Assembly: GCF_016086655.4 (NCBI RefSeq)
Contig: NC_052140.2
Span: forward strand, 10,664,001 to 10,728,000
Direction of reading: 5' to 3'
DNA from: Lepeophtheirus salmonis
Taxonomy: Eukaryota; Arthropoda; Copepoda; Siphonostomatoida; Caligidae
Length of the DNA stretch: 64,000 nucleotides
Below, piece after piece: positions 48,706 to 60,439 of this stretch (positions are counted from its first letter, which is position 1; each line of letters starts with the position of its first letter). The notes under the pieces were generated by a model that was not told where the DNA came from, did no database searches, and worked only from the letters and a program-made list of their open reading frames with translations. The position numbers were made by a program, and so were the translations under genes.

Positions 48706-48960
48706 TTAATTTTTTTTTGCAAAAGGAACTTCCACAAAAGGGCTCTCCTCCGCAGTAGACATTCCCTCCACCAAACCAACCATCTCTTCCTCCCTAACTG
48801 AATGGCCAGAAAGCGATTCCGTCGTAACTGGTTCCACTCCCTCTTTAGAGTAGCTGGCTATGTGAGTGGTAGACAACACCATTGAAGCAAGAAAAGACCT
48901 GCAAATGCTGCAAGCATAAGAATAGGACACTTTGTCCTGTGTGATCACCTCACAACATTT
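48706..48960 (-). other. Unidentified 80-codon open frame with coding-like composition
   Basis: The frame reads MITQDKVSYSYACSICRSFL and later VEPVTTESLSGHSVREEEMV, with an acidic/serine-rich C-terminus ending AKKN and a stop. Base composition is more balanced than the AT-rich flanks. Upstream of the ATG the frame continues with KCCEV, giving CC and CxxC pairs that could bind a metal. There is no known domain, no neighbouring exon and no poly(A) signal that I can assign. It could be a terminal exon, or a fragment of a retrotransposon gag-like protein. Confidence 0.25.
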
Positions 48961-48999
48961 TTTATATATTGTTATTCAAATTAAACCTTTTTTTTTTTC

Positions 49000-49212
49000 T
49001 CCTTTAATTCGTTGGTTGGAGTTGTCCTGATTATGTATAAGTAAACATTATAGTATTACATTTACTCCATCTACCATAATAATCTTGTGTTAAATCCATA
49101 TACATAATGTCTATTTCTTTCTCCAGAAATTACCTGGACGGGAGCCTACACACATTGAGTTCAAGACTTTAATTTCTCCCGAGTTCGTTGTCCATGAGCT
49201 ACGGCGATTCAA
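49000..49212 (+). repeat. Dispersed repeat A, copy 3 (left arm)
   Basis: Full-length copy aligned to 22841-23053 (reverse complement): TCCTTTAATTCG, GTATAAGTAAACATTATAG, TTTACTCCATCTA, ATCCATATACATAATG, TTTCTTTCTCCAG, GAGTTCAAGAC, TGTCCATGAGCTACGG. It faces the copy at 49944-50090. Confidence 0.7.
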
Positions 49213-49943
49213 TCACTATTTATTGTTTCAATGAAAAAATATACATCTTCACTGTAACAGGGAAAAAATAGAAAGAGGATGAAGAACCTGGAAGCCACAC
49301 ATATTAAGTAGGTTGGGTGAGACAGGGTGCCCAGATACTTCCTTGAAAACTTTGGTTTCTGTTTTTAAAAATAACTAGAGCAGAACAGAATAACAAACGT
49401 ATTCTGTTTTGCTAATCTTTTAAATAAAATATGACCTTAACAGAGTAAACTAAGTTAATATTTAATATTTTTCCGTACATGGCTTTATTAATGTGTATCT
49501 TGCATTCCATAAGTGCAATCGGTTTACGCCAGGTAGTGTTAGAAAGTAAAATGTCTTAACTAAAAAACTTCTTTGACTGTTTTGTGATTTTTTGGGTCAG
49601 TATTGTTTGAGCATGTGTCATAGATATACATTAGCAAAGTTGATAAAACTCAATATTTTACATTTTTTCTTCAAAAACACGAAAAACTCAGGGGAGACAG
49701 CCGAAAATGTTAATAGTTGTTGATGGTGCTAATACTGTAAAAGCAAATCATGCACAATTATGGTTCAGTCAATTCTGTTTTTGTAATTTTGACGTATTTT
49801 TTAAAAGGCAAATAGTCGAAAATGTGGATAAAATAATGAAAATATTCAAGTCTGACCGTCATTAGAAATATTTTGATTGATAAGGAGATAAACAGTCATA
49901 AAATAAAATATTGCCTTGAACTCACTCTGCTTAGGTTCTCTTA

Positions 49944-50090
49944 TCTGCCCTTTCTAGAGAAGGAAATATACTTTATTTATATGGACTTCAAGGACAATTC
50001 TTAGTTCAAATACAGTTATTGTTATATTACAATGTTTACATATACTCAATCAGTGCAGCTCCATCTGACGAATTAAAGGAACTCAGAAAT
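49944..50090 (-). repeat. Dispersed repeat A, copy 4 (right arm)
   Basis: Its reverse complement shares CTTTAATTCG, GAGCTGCACTGATTGAGTAT, TAAACATTGTAATA and ATTTCCTTCTCTAGA with copy 3. Together copies 3 and 4 bound 49000-50090 with outer ends CCTTTAATTCG and CGAATTAAAGG. Confidence 0.65.
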
Positions 50091-50950
50091 TTAATTGATT
50101 TTTTTATTTCAAAGGCATATATATAGAAAAAAAAACAAATATGGTGAGGGAGAAATAACTTTTATTAGATTAATATTAAAGTAGGATTCGGGTTAAAATT
50201 CTCGAGTTGGTTCGATCTTACATTTCAATGATTGAAGTCAAGTCAAGTTTTAATTAGGCAATGATACTAATATTTTACTTTTATTTTTCAGTTTGCTATC
50301 AAGAAATAACATAAGTAAGAGAAGATGGATTTCTTATTAACATATTACCTATATCAGATAAAAATATACAGTGTTCCATGGCTTGTCTTTTTAAACCTGT
50401 CAGTTAGAAACTGTAAGAGTGTGTCGGGTCTTAAAAATAGTTATAAATTGTATGTTTGTTATAATCTGTAGGTTATGGTGACATTCCTAGTCTTTAATTT
50501 GAATAATTTCATAAAATAATAATTTTAAATTTGGCGCCATTAGTATCCTTAATTTTTAACTGATTTTATAAATTTATATTTGACAGAAATATTTAGATAT
50601 TCCTTGATATCGAAAATAAATAACTGAATACTAGACTATTCGAGACTCATATACATATTTCGAGTTTCTGTAATTCAATCTCAAACTATATCGAGTTTTT
50701 CATAGAAAATTTTGGATGAGTTACTTTCTTTACTTATGATGAGTATTTTTCGATTTTGAGTAATATTCGAATCCAATTCTACTAACTAGTAATTACCATA
50801 TCCTTTCAGTGTTTATTTCTATCCTTTTTGAAAAGAAATCCTCTAATATCTTGGTGATAGATAAGTCTTAGAATTAGAAATAGGAGTATTCACAAATACT
50901 TTGAAATATACCGTATAGTGTTGGGTTGATAATAAAATACATATATTTAC

Positions 50951-51510
50951 GAGGGTCTTTTGAAAAGTCTAGGCAAAGCTCAAGAGATGGCACTACTGGC
51001 GCGTATCGAGGTGTATGTTTAGTTAGTAGCATCTCCTGGAAGAGCACGCACCAACTTTCAGGCAGATCAGTTCATTTCTTGATGTTTGGCATTCGTTTGA
51101 ACTGAGCAATTAGATGGAAAGATTATAGCGTATGTCTTTTGGATTTGCAAAGAATAAACAACATGGACTATCTGGAAAAGGGTAAAATTATTACAGGTGT
51201 ATACTATTCATCGTTATGGGACCGTTTGAAAACCGAGCTGCAACATTTCGTCCATGATTTTCCCACAAAAACGTCATGTTCCATATCGACAATTTACCAG
51301 CTCACACTTCAGCAGTTGTGGTGACAAAATTAGTATTCCAACTCAAGATGCTCATAGTACAAGAAATCTTGCACACCACTACTTTTCTGTCATTAATCAC
51401 CATATCTTGGATTTTATCAACGATTTCTAGAGTAGTATCTTCAAAGGGGGAAATCGGATGTTCAGCGTCACTTGTTACTAAATTATTTTTTGCCATTTTT
51501 TGATTCAAAT
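50951..51510 (+). pseudogene. Mariner (DD34D-type) transposase relic
   Basis: The left end, ACGAGGGTCTTTTGAAAAGT at 50951, is a typical mariner terminus and is preceded by TTT and not a clean TA. The N-terminal half of the gene is gone. At 51139-51250 the plus strand reads MDYLEKGKIITGVYYSSLWD, matching 'xDFLxxGxTINxxYYxxLLxRL'. After a frameshift it reads MFHIDNLPAHTSAVV, the 'FHxDNAPAHxS' block with the second catalytic aspartate. The segment after that (third aspartate, 'YSPDLAPSDYHLF') is too decayed to read. No right terminus was recognised. Confidence 0.8.
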
Positions 51511-51519
51511 GAATGCTAA

Positions 51520-52463
51520 ACAGAAAGAAATATACCGATTTGACTGAAAGTTGCTGTGTATCTACTTCATTTATTATATTCCTAGAATATTCAATTGAAT
51601 TTAATTCATTCAGAATTTAATTTATAAATACTTCTTTTCAATTAATTTGTAATTTAAATTACTTTCTAAGAAGAATATTTATAATAGAAAGAACTAGCAA
51701 TAGTGGTTTGATTGGAAGTTATTCAAGTAAATAATTTATTTAAATATGAGAGAGTATGACGGAACACAATTTTTTTACTAATTCTCTCCAATGTGCATTT
51801 TTTTTAATTGCAAAAAAAAAATATAATTAAGCAAAGTTTATATAATTAACTTAAAAAGATCATTCAATTGAAAATGTGCAATATTGGATGTTAAATTTAC
51901 AGATAGGTATAAAGAGATACATTATTCTTTTTTTGGGATCTGGAGTTGTTTTCAACTTAATTTAGAATAAAAAGTTATTGATTTTCCATGGCATATATTT
52001 TATAACATTTATTTGTATAGCATGTAATTTTTTTGGTGAAACTGTCATACAATTTGTCAAATAATGATGGAACTACCAAGAATATTTTGAATTATGGGAA
52101 TTTCTCCTGAGATCTCATTTCCAGGATTTTTTTGTAATATTAAATAAAATCCTGGGAATTACTTGGAACTCTCACATAATATAATCTACATTTAATATAT
52201 ATAAATAAATAATATATCAAATAAAAATATTAAATACACATTGTAGAATCATATGCTAATTTTTTTACAATTAATCGAGTGCAACTTATGCTGTATGTGC
52301 ACTGATATTTAACTATGTCCGTCGAAGCACCGAAATTTTGGTCTTTGCAGTTTTATGTGTTGTGTTCCTTTTCATTTTGATACCATATTAATAGGGTGTG
52401 GGGGGGTGTTAAAATCAAATTCAACTTTAGCCCAACTGTTTGGATGCAAAATGATCTTTTTTG

Positions 52464-52496
<33 letters not shown>

Positions 52497-52980
52497 GGGC
52501 AACCCTCTCCTACCCCCAAAATTACTTTTTCACTCATGAATACATATTTTTTTAATCTATTTACAAAATAATTAGAATAAAGTGGCAAATATTGTCATCA
52601 TTAAAGCCTTTTTATTGTTAAGTTAATAGTTTTATAACATTTGAAGTTATTAAAGAACAGTTTGAAGGTAATATAAAAACCAAAGATCACAAAAAGATCA
52701 ACTTCTTCTAATTTTTATTTTAACGTGTGTACTAGAGGTGTCCAACTGGAACGATCATAATTATTGTAATTTCTTCTGGTTAGCAACATCCACAAATGTT
52801 TGATACAATAAATTAGTAAATTAAAAAGTGGGAGCGAACAATGGAAACAAAGAAAGCTATGGTAAAGATTCTACAACCCCAGCAGAATAAAGAAAAAAAA
52901 ACGATAGAAAGATCAAAAAACACGGATTAGATCATCATATGGAGAAACTCTGGACAATGATGTCACATATAATATTGGTG
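51520..52980. other. Intergenic with an A30 run
   Basis: AT-rich. An inverted pair (CCAGGATTTT near 52122, AAAATCCTGG near 52147) forms a small hairpin. A run of 30 A lies at 52464-52493 after a GGGGGGTG-containing stretch. This is comparable to the A30 at 33790 and possibly a retroposed tail. Confidence 0.4.
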
Positions 52981-53139
52981 AATTCACTGATGATATCTCT
53001 CAAAAGGTTGAAACTGCTAATAATTTGTACCACCCTGAAATCGAATAACAGAAGAGATCATTTATTTCTATAAATGATCAGATATCTAATTGTGATAGTG
53101 ACCGGTATTATATGCCACGATGTTACGGTTAAATACGTA

Positions 53140-54260
53140 TATCTTCTCGTAAGATAAAATCTCAATTTTATAGTTGTGTCGACATACCCATGAGTGTATA
53201 TCATTGCTCTCAAACCCAGGCTGTTGCAAGCATAGTAGAGACAGCAAACTTTCTGTTTTTGAAATTGTTGAGGTCATAATGACGAGATCTGACGTTGTCA
53301 TTACCTACCACAACGATGTGAGTAAGAAAAAGGGATGAGGATCATTGAGTGTTCAGGGGATCACAATAAATGGAAAATATCATGCTTTGCCTACCCTTCC
53401 CGTTTCTTCCGAAATTAAGGATAATCTGACTCAGCTGAGACAAACAGTTCTTAATATTTTATCAATAGTCGGCAATGATAAGTATACTCCAAAAAATATT
53501 CAAGAAAAAATAACATTCAAGCTCAATGATGGAGATTGTCACAATTTTAGAATTGAAGAAATGCTTGATCTTGAGTTAGGAGCAGTAAATATATAAAGTA
53601 TGTTCATGACGACTACTACGAGTCAGCATAATTGCATAACTGAAAAGTTTATACATTGTATTACCAATCTTTTTATATAATATTTTAATCATAAATAATT
53701 GAGTCAGTGTTCCGAATTTTCAATTTATATGTTACCTAGGAAGAATTTAGTCCTAGGATTCCGAACACAGAACAGTTTCATTGTTTTGTTTAACCTTGTG
53801 CTGTGATACTTTACCTCGATACATATATTTGACCCTTTCTTAAAATGTATGAACATGTCACTAACAATCTGGCTTGCATTGCAAATTCATTTGAGGGCGT
53901 CCATTTTCTAAAAATCCAGTGGGTGCATTTATAGGTATTCACTTAATGCAACCTTTCCTGTTCATGACCACATCCACTAATGTGGGATATAATAAATTGA
54001 CCCTTAGAATGAAGGAACTCTATCATGATCTTAAGACAACCAATCCACAAGATCTTCTAAATATTTCCAGGGCAACCTTTAAATTCACAACTATGGAGTC
54101 ATTTCAATCTTGTAAGTATTGGGACAAACTACTTTCTGCAATTAGAAGTGCTGTGAATGAACATTCGGATAGAATTGAAAAAACTCATTACCTTCACTTT
54201 GCCACACAGTTATTATTTATAATCTGTTCAAATAGCTTTTATTACATATTTATCCCATAG
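53140..54260 (+). pseudogene. Unrecognised coding-like sequence, frameshifted
   Basis: Plus-strand frames join into protein-like text. A leading piece containing VVITYHNDVSKKKG, just upstream, runs into 53345-53596 (VQGITINGKYHALPTLPVSS, DNLTQLRQTVLNILSIVGN, KITFKLNDGDCHNFRIEEML). After a poor stretch it resumes near 53850 (MYEHVTNNLACIANSFEGVH) and ends in 53919-54260 (GIHLMQPFLFMTTSTNVGYN, LYHDLKTTNPQDLLNISRAT). The vocabulary and the balance of polar and hydrophobic residues look like a real protein. I believe it is a transposon-derived multicopy gene of perhaps 400-500 residues, but I cannot name the family and no catalytic motif is recognisable. In-frame stops and a ~300-bp weak gap show decay. 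Confidence 0.45.
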
Positions 54261-54599
54261 GCTGGATTTCAGGTAAGGGGAACAATGGATATTCCTTTAA
54301 CCCAACCCCCGCCATACCTTATAACCTTCCTTTATTCCTAACTCAGATCCCCAAAGATTAAGTAATTGCTTGTTGTGAGTTAGTTAAGAATTTATTGCTG
54401 TATACAATAGTACATACATACATTATAAAATAATACCTATGTATATGCATACATTACAAAACTGTATATACATACGGCAAAGAACACGACTAACCAAAGG
54501 GTTATATGTGCTACTACAGTAGAAGTTGATCTTAAGTCCTACTTAATTTTATGGTTATTATCAATTATTCCTTTAATATTTTTGTACATATCATAAATT

Positions 54600-55722
54600 T
54601 AAGAATACGAAGATCTTCATCCTCTTGATCTAAGGGCCGCTAATCATTTTTTTTCTTTAGTTTTGGTATGACAACCAAATCGAAGAATATATCTATTTGA
54701 GACTACATTTTGCCATAAAGACTTTTTAAATATATATTTGAATTTTGTCCAGAGTCTTTCACAACTGCTGCATGATTTGGAAGTCTTCTCCTGGCTCATC
54801 TGACCTTCTGTGGTCCTCAGTAGCAGTTTCTCTGACACTGCCAGTTTCCTTGGTATTTGCTGAATCTTTACAATTATTTTTATCAGTGCCAGAGTCTTGA
54901 GTTACGGGTGCGTTCCGAGGGTACTGAAAGCGCACCTTTCCTGCGGAAGACATTTTTTAAGTCAATAGCTTGTAGATCGTCAAATGCTGCTTGATCCACA
55001 TCAAGGTGTAGGACTTTTCCTAACTGTTTTATTTCCGATTTGGTCAGTTGGACCTTACCTCTAACACGAATGGAGTTACATTGATATGCAACGATCGGAG
55101 CAAGTATAGCATCGCAAATGTTTTCTTTGATCCCTCTGATGAACCTGGTAAGCCTTTTCTTGGCATTTCTTCCCCTCCCTCATTTTCTCCACCTCTCCTG
55201 ACGAGGCTGGCAAGTAAGGTGTATCGTTCAAGATAACCGTTTGGACATATTGTTACGTAGTGTAATTACTGACATAGATCACTGCTCTTTTGTTAGTGTA
55301 ACGGTGACCTTCATAGTCAAATAACGGTTTCGTGGAGGACTCTGTCGTACATAAGAGACGTTTAAAGTATGTGTCCAGTATTTTTATTACTTTGTTCCAC
55401 TCAACAAGGGAGATGTGATCATCCTTTTTCCTTACAATGGGGATTTCTGAGGCCTCCATGGCAATTTCTGCATATAGAAGTTGACGCTTAAGATTTGATT
55501 GTGGAAACTTTGGTTGCTCAGCAGACTCCTAATCTGAGTTTTAAGGCCTTTTGGATGGAGGTGTTTCGTTAAAATGCCCACCCTCTCTCGTGTCTTACTT
55601 CGGGGGTCTTGATTTTCAACTTTTTCATGTGTAGAGAGTTGCACTTTCTGATTATCATTTTCCATTTTCACTTCAAGTTTGCTATTTTTGTTTTGAGTTT
55701 CTTTGGAACTTTGTTCTCCCAT
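54600..55722 (-). pseudogene. Unrecognised coding-like sequence, frameshifted
   Basis: On the minus strand the start ATG at 55722 opens a lysine/glutamine-rich, hydrophilic N-terminus (MGEQSSKETQNKNSKLEVKM). Frame shifts near 55470 lead to IPIVRKKDDHISLVEWNKVI, LLCTTESSTKPLFDYEGHRY and YTNKRAVIYVSN. After a stop, another frame reads YVQTVILNDTPYLPASS, then RLTRFIRGIKENICDAILAP, then VQLTKSEIKQLGKVLHLDVD and AAFDDLQAIDLKNVF. These read like one protein of about 300-360 residues with helical, charged segments. I do not recognise a family. A gag/ORF1-like structural protein of a transposon is one possibility; a decayed host gene is another. It is opposite in strand to, and 350 bp from, the sequence ending at 54260. 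Confidence 0.45.
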
Positions 55723-56139
55723 CGTTGAATGGGCTTTTACTCTGTTACCCTACTTGTTGTATGTGACGGTCTTCCATTTCAGGCCGACGTCATTACTATT
55801 TCTATTAAGATATGTTTTATCAATATTTCTGTCTTCACTTTCACTTGTAGCTATAGTCAAAGATTGAGTGACAGATGGGCAAAATGTTCTCAATGGATGA
55901 TATCATTGTCATAACTTTCGATTGATCCATTTATTGGTGGAATGAAGATGCCTGTGGTCCAATGCTGGTTCAGAAGAGGGACGATGTGGACTTATAACCC
56001 TTTTTAACTTAATAATAAGGTGAAAACGAACTTAAACCCCTAAAACGAATTACCGAGTGACGTGTCGATAATATAAAGATATGAAGTCACCTAAAAAAAT
56101 AGTCATTTCTATTTCTTTTCCAAAATTAGCCAAGGGATA

Positions 56140-56600
56140 AAAGAATTAAACTTCAAGACAAAACGAGGGACGTGTTGAAAGACATGTAGGTGCAGTTCAA
56201 TATGAGTTATCTATTCGTGGGGCTTGTAATTGGAGATCTGAAAGTAACAGAATCGTGAAGGCAAAGTTAATTCACCTTATAAAATTCATTTGATGAAATT
56301 AATAAACTCCGTTGTCATGTGCGTCAAGATGGTGAGCTTCTAGCGATTTAGAAGAAATGGAATGATTCACAACACAAGTTGAAAGAAATGGAACTAAGCG
56401 TTAAAGAGGCTCAAAATAAGGATTTGGAGCGAAAACAAAATACTGACTGACACTTACTTCCGTTTGAAGGCGGCCCCTTTATAAATTTAGATGATCTAGA
56501 CGAATTCCCAAATTCCAACATATCAGAAAAGCTAAAATTAAACGCCTCTATATAGAATTTCGTTAGACCATATTCACAAATGACCTTGATTATATCATAT
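56140..56600 (+). pseudogene. Unrecognised coding-like fragment with coiled-coil
   Basis: A plus-strand frame near 56345-56560 reads DSQHKLKEMELSVKEAQNKD, then LERKQNTD, a stop, and LLPFEGGPFINLDDLDEF. A charged coiled-coil-like helix followed by a 'LPF..L.DLDEFE' phrase is seen in proteins with the DUF4806 domain that occur in transposon-related arthropod genes. This is a weak resemblance. Stops interrupt the frame. Confidence 0.3.
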
Positions 56601-56871
56601 CGTGTGTTTTCTGATTCCAGTAAGGAAACATTGAGCTTCCAGTAATATTAATTCAAGTAAATAATATATATATTTTTTTTACATTTAATAAATTTTAAAA
56701 TACGAATATCTTCGTTTTCTTCATTCATTGTTTGACGTCTCTCGTAAGTTAGAGCAAGACATCTATTCATGAGATGGTCTACACTTTGCAATTTCTTCCA
56801 TACATATATTACACGTGGAGCTTGTGTCCTTTCACTTCCTTAGGTGGGTAAGAAAAGGGCCATGTCCAGTA

Positions 56872-58057
56872 CAGGCGTGTACAATGAATCTCAAATTTTA
56901 TCTTCCGAGCTTGATACACTTTTTACTATTAAGCATAGTATGTTTATGTTTCATACCTTTATCTTTTTTATATCGGTCCCACCAATATTGAAAGAAGAAG
57001 TCAAGAATTACCTTCTTGATATAGCTTGGAGGCGTCCCAATCATGGATTGGATCATGAATATTTCCCATCCCTGCTTTAGGGATTCAATACTACTGTGAT
57101 GGTGTATACTGGTGTTGCATACTACTTTGCAGTAGCCAGAAGTTCTTCTGTCAGAACCTAATTTTTTTGGCCATCCAATCTTTTGCCGTATGTGTAGGAG
57201 CCTAGTCCTGTTGGAAAAAATACTCAGCTTTCTTTGATTGCTTTGTAATCTTGCAAGCCTAGTGAAGCATTTTGTTTGCAAAATCCTCAAGTACTCCTTG
57301 CTAGTCAATTTGTATCCAACGGGAAACCATGTTGGCTTCATTTTGTCACCTTGGGATGCAAAAGTGGCAAGCATCATTACTGAGACCAAATGTTTAGTGT
57401 TGGATACTTCACAGAGGTTGCAGTTGACTTCTCCAAAACAAAAGACCCAATTATTTGCTTATTGTACATGGGATGATTGTAAATCTCTTTGCACCCGAGG
57501 AGAACTGAATTCTGTTTCAGTGATACCCCACGTAATTGTAAAGCTTTTTGTACAGATTTAATCGTAATTGTTGCTGTTCCTGAGTGAAGAAAGGTCGTTC
57601 AATATGTAGGAAAGACTTACCACAAGTTTTTTTTTTACTGCATTGCCACCGTACAATGGCTCACCAACCGCTTCTTTATCAAGTCCAAAAATGTTTTTTT
57701 CAGATTTTTCAAAAAAACAACATTTTTTCCCGTTTCAGGCTTTAATTTGAGATGATTTCCGCTTCTAAGACAATCACTGATGTTGTCAACATTTAATGAA
57801 ACTAACCCTTAACCTGACAACGGTGGTTCTGCAGACATTAATATTAAAATTCCTAAATCTGGGGCGGACTAAACGAGCCACCTCTGGCCATTTTGTTCTA
57901 TGTTCGTTATAATTTATCCCAGAGATATGGCAAGTAATACGTTCAAAAAGTAAACAGTCAGCTGTTGTTATTTGTTTAGGCAAATTTTGCATTTAGTTAC
58001 CCAAAATCTTTTATAACCTAAATTCGTTTCAGGTTCCAAAACATTTTGACACCCTGG
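56872..58057 (-). mobile_element. maT-like mariner element, degenerate
   Basis: The right end, read inward, is CCAGGGTGTCAAAATGTTTT with TA outside (58058-58059). The left end CAGGCGTGTACAATG (TA at 56870-56871) is a diverged match. The minus-strand transposase relic contains an N-terminal helix region (57786-57992, EVARLVRPRF). Around 57400-57470 a decayed block with NTKHLVSVMMLATFASQGDK is followed by PTWFPVGYKLTSKEYLRILQ, matching the maT/mariner 'HPxSVMVxGxVASxGxxMPPxxFxxGxxxxxxxYxxxL' segment between the first and second catalytic residues. Farther on, SSIESLKQGWE fits the C-terminal part. The catalytic aspartates are lost or out of frame. Confidence 0.7.
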
Positions 58058-58504
58058 TATCCCAACCTTTAACACGAAGCGCTTAAATAGCCCTTGAAGT
58101 TTGGAGCCTTAAAAATAAGGAAAATATTATGTCTTATATATAAAACCCATAAAGAAAATAGCAAAAAATAAGACCATATTTTGAATGAGGGGATCAAATT
58201 CTAATGAGTTCATTAAATTAGGGTTTTGTGCAACTGAAAAAGAGTAATTTTTTGGGATAGTTTAAACATGGACGGGTATTAAATGCAAAGTCAAATTAAG
58301 AGCAGAGGTTGGCTACTTATTATCTTATGAGAGATTTGAAAAAAAAAAAAGCACAATATAGACATAACCATTAGTAGGCATTGACGAACAGACACACTTT
58401 GCATTAATAAGATAGAAGAATTTTTTAGATAATTGGCCTGTTTTGTTTAACTCTTTCGGTTACTGTTTAGCCTTTTTTAACTTGGCCCTTCTTCTTTTAC
58501 ACTG

Positions 58505-58740
58505 TTTTGGACTAGTTGACGTCGTAGACGGTGATTATGGAGACGTATAACTGCTTGGAGTGCGCAAATGAAATTTGTCAATCACATTCAAGTGTCATAC
58601 TCTCGACTTATACGAAAGCTAGAGTGATTACTTTTGTTCCATATTGTAATTAATTATTTATGCTTTAATATATCGAAATATGAACTAATCACGTTAATCT
58701 TTGAATAAGTAAGTGTTCAGAATTCAATGGACCACCCAGT
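58505..58740 (+). repeat. Dispersed repeat B, copy 3
   Basis: It aligns with 23197-23433 over the full ~235 bp: GTAGACGGTGATTATGGAGACG, AACTGCTTGGAGTGCG, ATTCAAGTGTCATACTC, then GAAATATGAA, AAGTAAGTGTTCAGA, TTCAATGGACC. It starts about 450 bp after the maT-like element. Confidence 0.7.
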
Positions 58741-59239
58741 AGGAGAAAAATAGTTTGATATCCTTCTTATTCCTTCGAACCTAAATTTATCATTAATATT
58801 TTCAGTATACTCTTGAAACATTACATCGGATTATTTGCAATTCTTTATTTATCTTGATAATGCCTTGTTAGGGTGTATTCCAAGGATAAGGTATTTTTTA
58901 TTCCAGGTTAAGTGATTTAAATGAACCGTTTTGTTTCAAAGTCCTTCATTTGTTGTTGTTTTTTCTATATTCATATAGAAAAGTTGAACTATAAAGATAT
59001 AAATACACATTTTAGTTGAAAATTTCTTTCTTAGAAAAAAAAGAGCAACAAATTACATCATTGCATTTCAATACACACATTTAAAAGCATGACTGGGTCA
59101 TTCGATGTAAAATTAACGAGGGCATGTCACCCGAACCTTGTGCTAAATTTCATATGATCTTAATTTTGATTTAAAAAAAATCTGAAATATAATAGTAATT
59201 ACTTAATCAACAATAAAAAAAATGTCAAACTCTTATGAA

Positions 59240-60380
59240 TATGAAACTTTGGCAACATGTTCTAAATAAATAGGGGTATCACCGTGCCAAAAACCGTATG
59301 GGTTTTTATATCATAGTTTCCAGGATGGGATCTCAAATTTAGGTTAATTTTCCCTGAAAATTTGGTCAATTCTACTTACGTATTTTCCAGTAAAAATACA
59401 TTTAAGCGACTTTGAAAATTATGGTCTTAGACGAGTATCTATATCTCTGAAATGACTTAGATTTATCGGCTGAAATTTGGCACACTTAATTTACTCCTGA
59501 ATTTGAATTTGTGTGCCAAAAAACATTCAAGTTTGAAGGGGTCAGCTGACATTTTTTATTCATTTTTGTTGATTTAACCTGGAATGACCGACTAACCATT
59601 AAGCCAAGAACAAGTTTTTGAAATTTCAAAAAACAACCATAAAACTAACCAAAAAATGACTAGAAAACGAAGAAAAAACAAACAAACGAACACATCCCAA
59701 TAACTATTTCGAACTAAAAGATTTGAGCTTTTTAAAATTGCGAATAAATTCATACAAAACAATCAAGGAAACAGAGTGAAGGATGAAATTTAATTATAAT
59801 TAATAATTTATTAGCTTTTTATTAGCTGATATACTCGTACGAAATTTTAAAATTCGACTTTGCCAAGATTCTGATAGCAAAAGTGCATCTAAAAACCTGT
59901 TGCATAATTTCTTCACCTCATCTACATCCGCCGGCAGTTTTCTAAACCTCGTTTTTTAAATACAAAAATGTCGACTTTAACAGTGGGATATGAACGTCGT
60001 TCACTTACATATATTAGTTTGTAGACAAAAAAAAAAACCAGAGAGTGGGCCTCATTGTGACAAAATAATACAACAACCTGAATCATAGTATTATTTTATA
60101 TAACACATAAAATTATGTTACACACATAGAGGTCAGAGTGAAAATTCTTCTCAGAATTAGAGATCAAACAGATATTAGAGATGGATCTGACTTATCCTGG
60201 TATGCTATAAATAAACTATTTTCTGTCGATGTTTTTTCTTCTTTTACTATAATCAGTCTTCTCAATTTTGATCGATTGGAACGAATGTGATCTTATTAAG
60301 CTGTGAACAATTGAGTAAAACTTTTTTATCTGTCTCAATAGTATTGAAACTTTGGCACACTTACTGTTTCGCTGTTCTAA
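59240..60380. repeat. Scattered GAAAxTTTGGCACACTTA phrases
   Basis: GAAACTTTGGCAACATG (59245), TGAAATTTGGCACACTTA (59480) and GAAACTTTGGCACACTTACT (about 60346) recur in the same orientation, with a reverse-sense GTGTGCCAAA at 59511. They may be fragments of one repeat unit. No coding content. Confidence 0.35.
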
Positions 60381-60439
60381 AGTACAGCCTATACTACAAG
60401 TTTTAATTTTAAAAGTAGAGGAAAGCTTCAAGGTCAGGA

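Noticed and set aside
56898..57389. 163-codon minus-strand frame as an intact gene
   Set aside because: Only parts match a maT transposase. Other parts are out of register with the family, so it is a mutated relic that happens to stay open.
57238..57561. 107-codon plus-strand frame
   Set aside because: It is antisense to the maT-like transposase segment, which matches the family on the minus strand.
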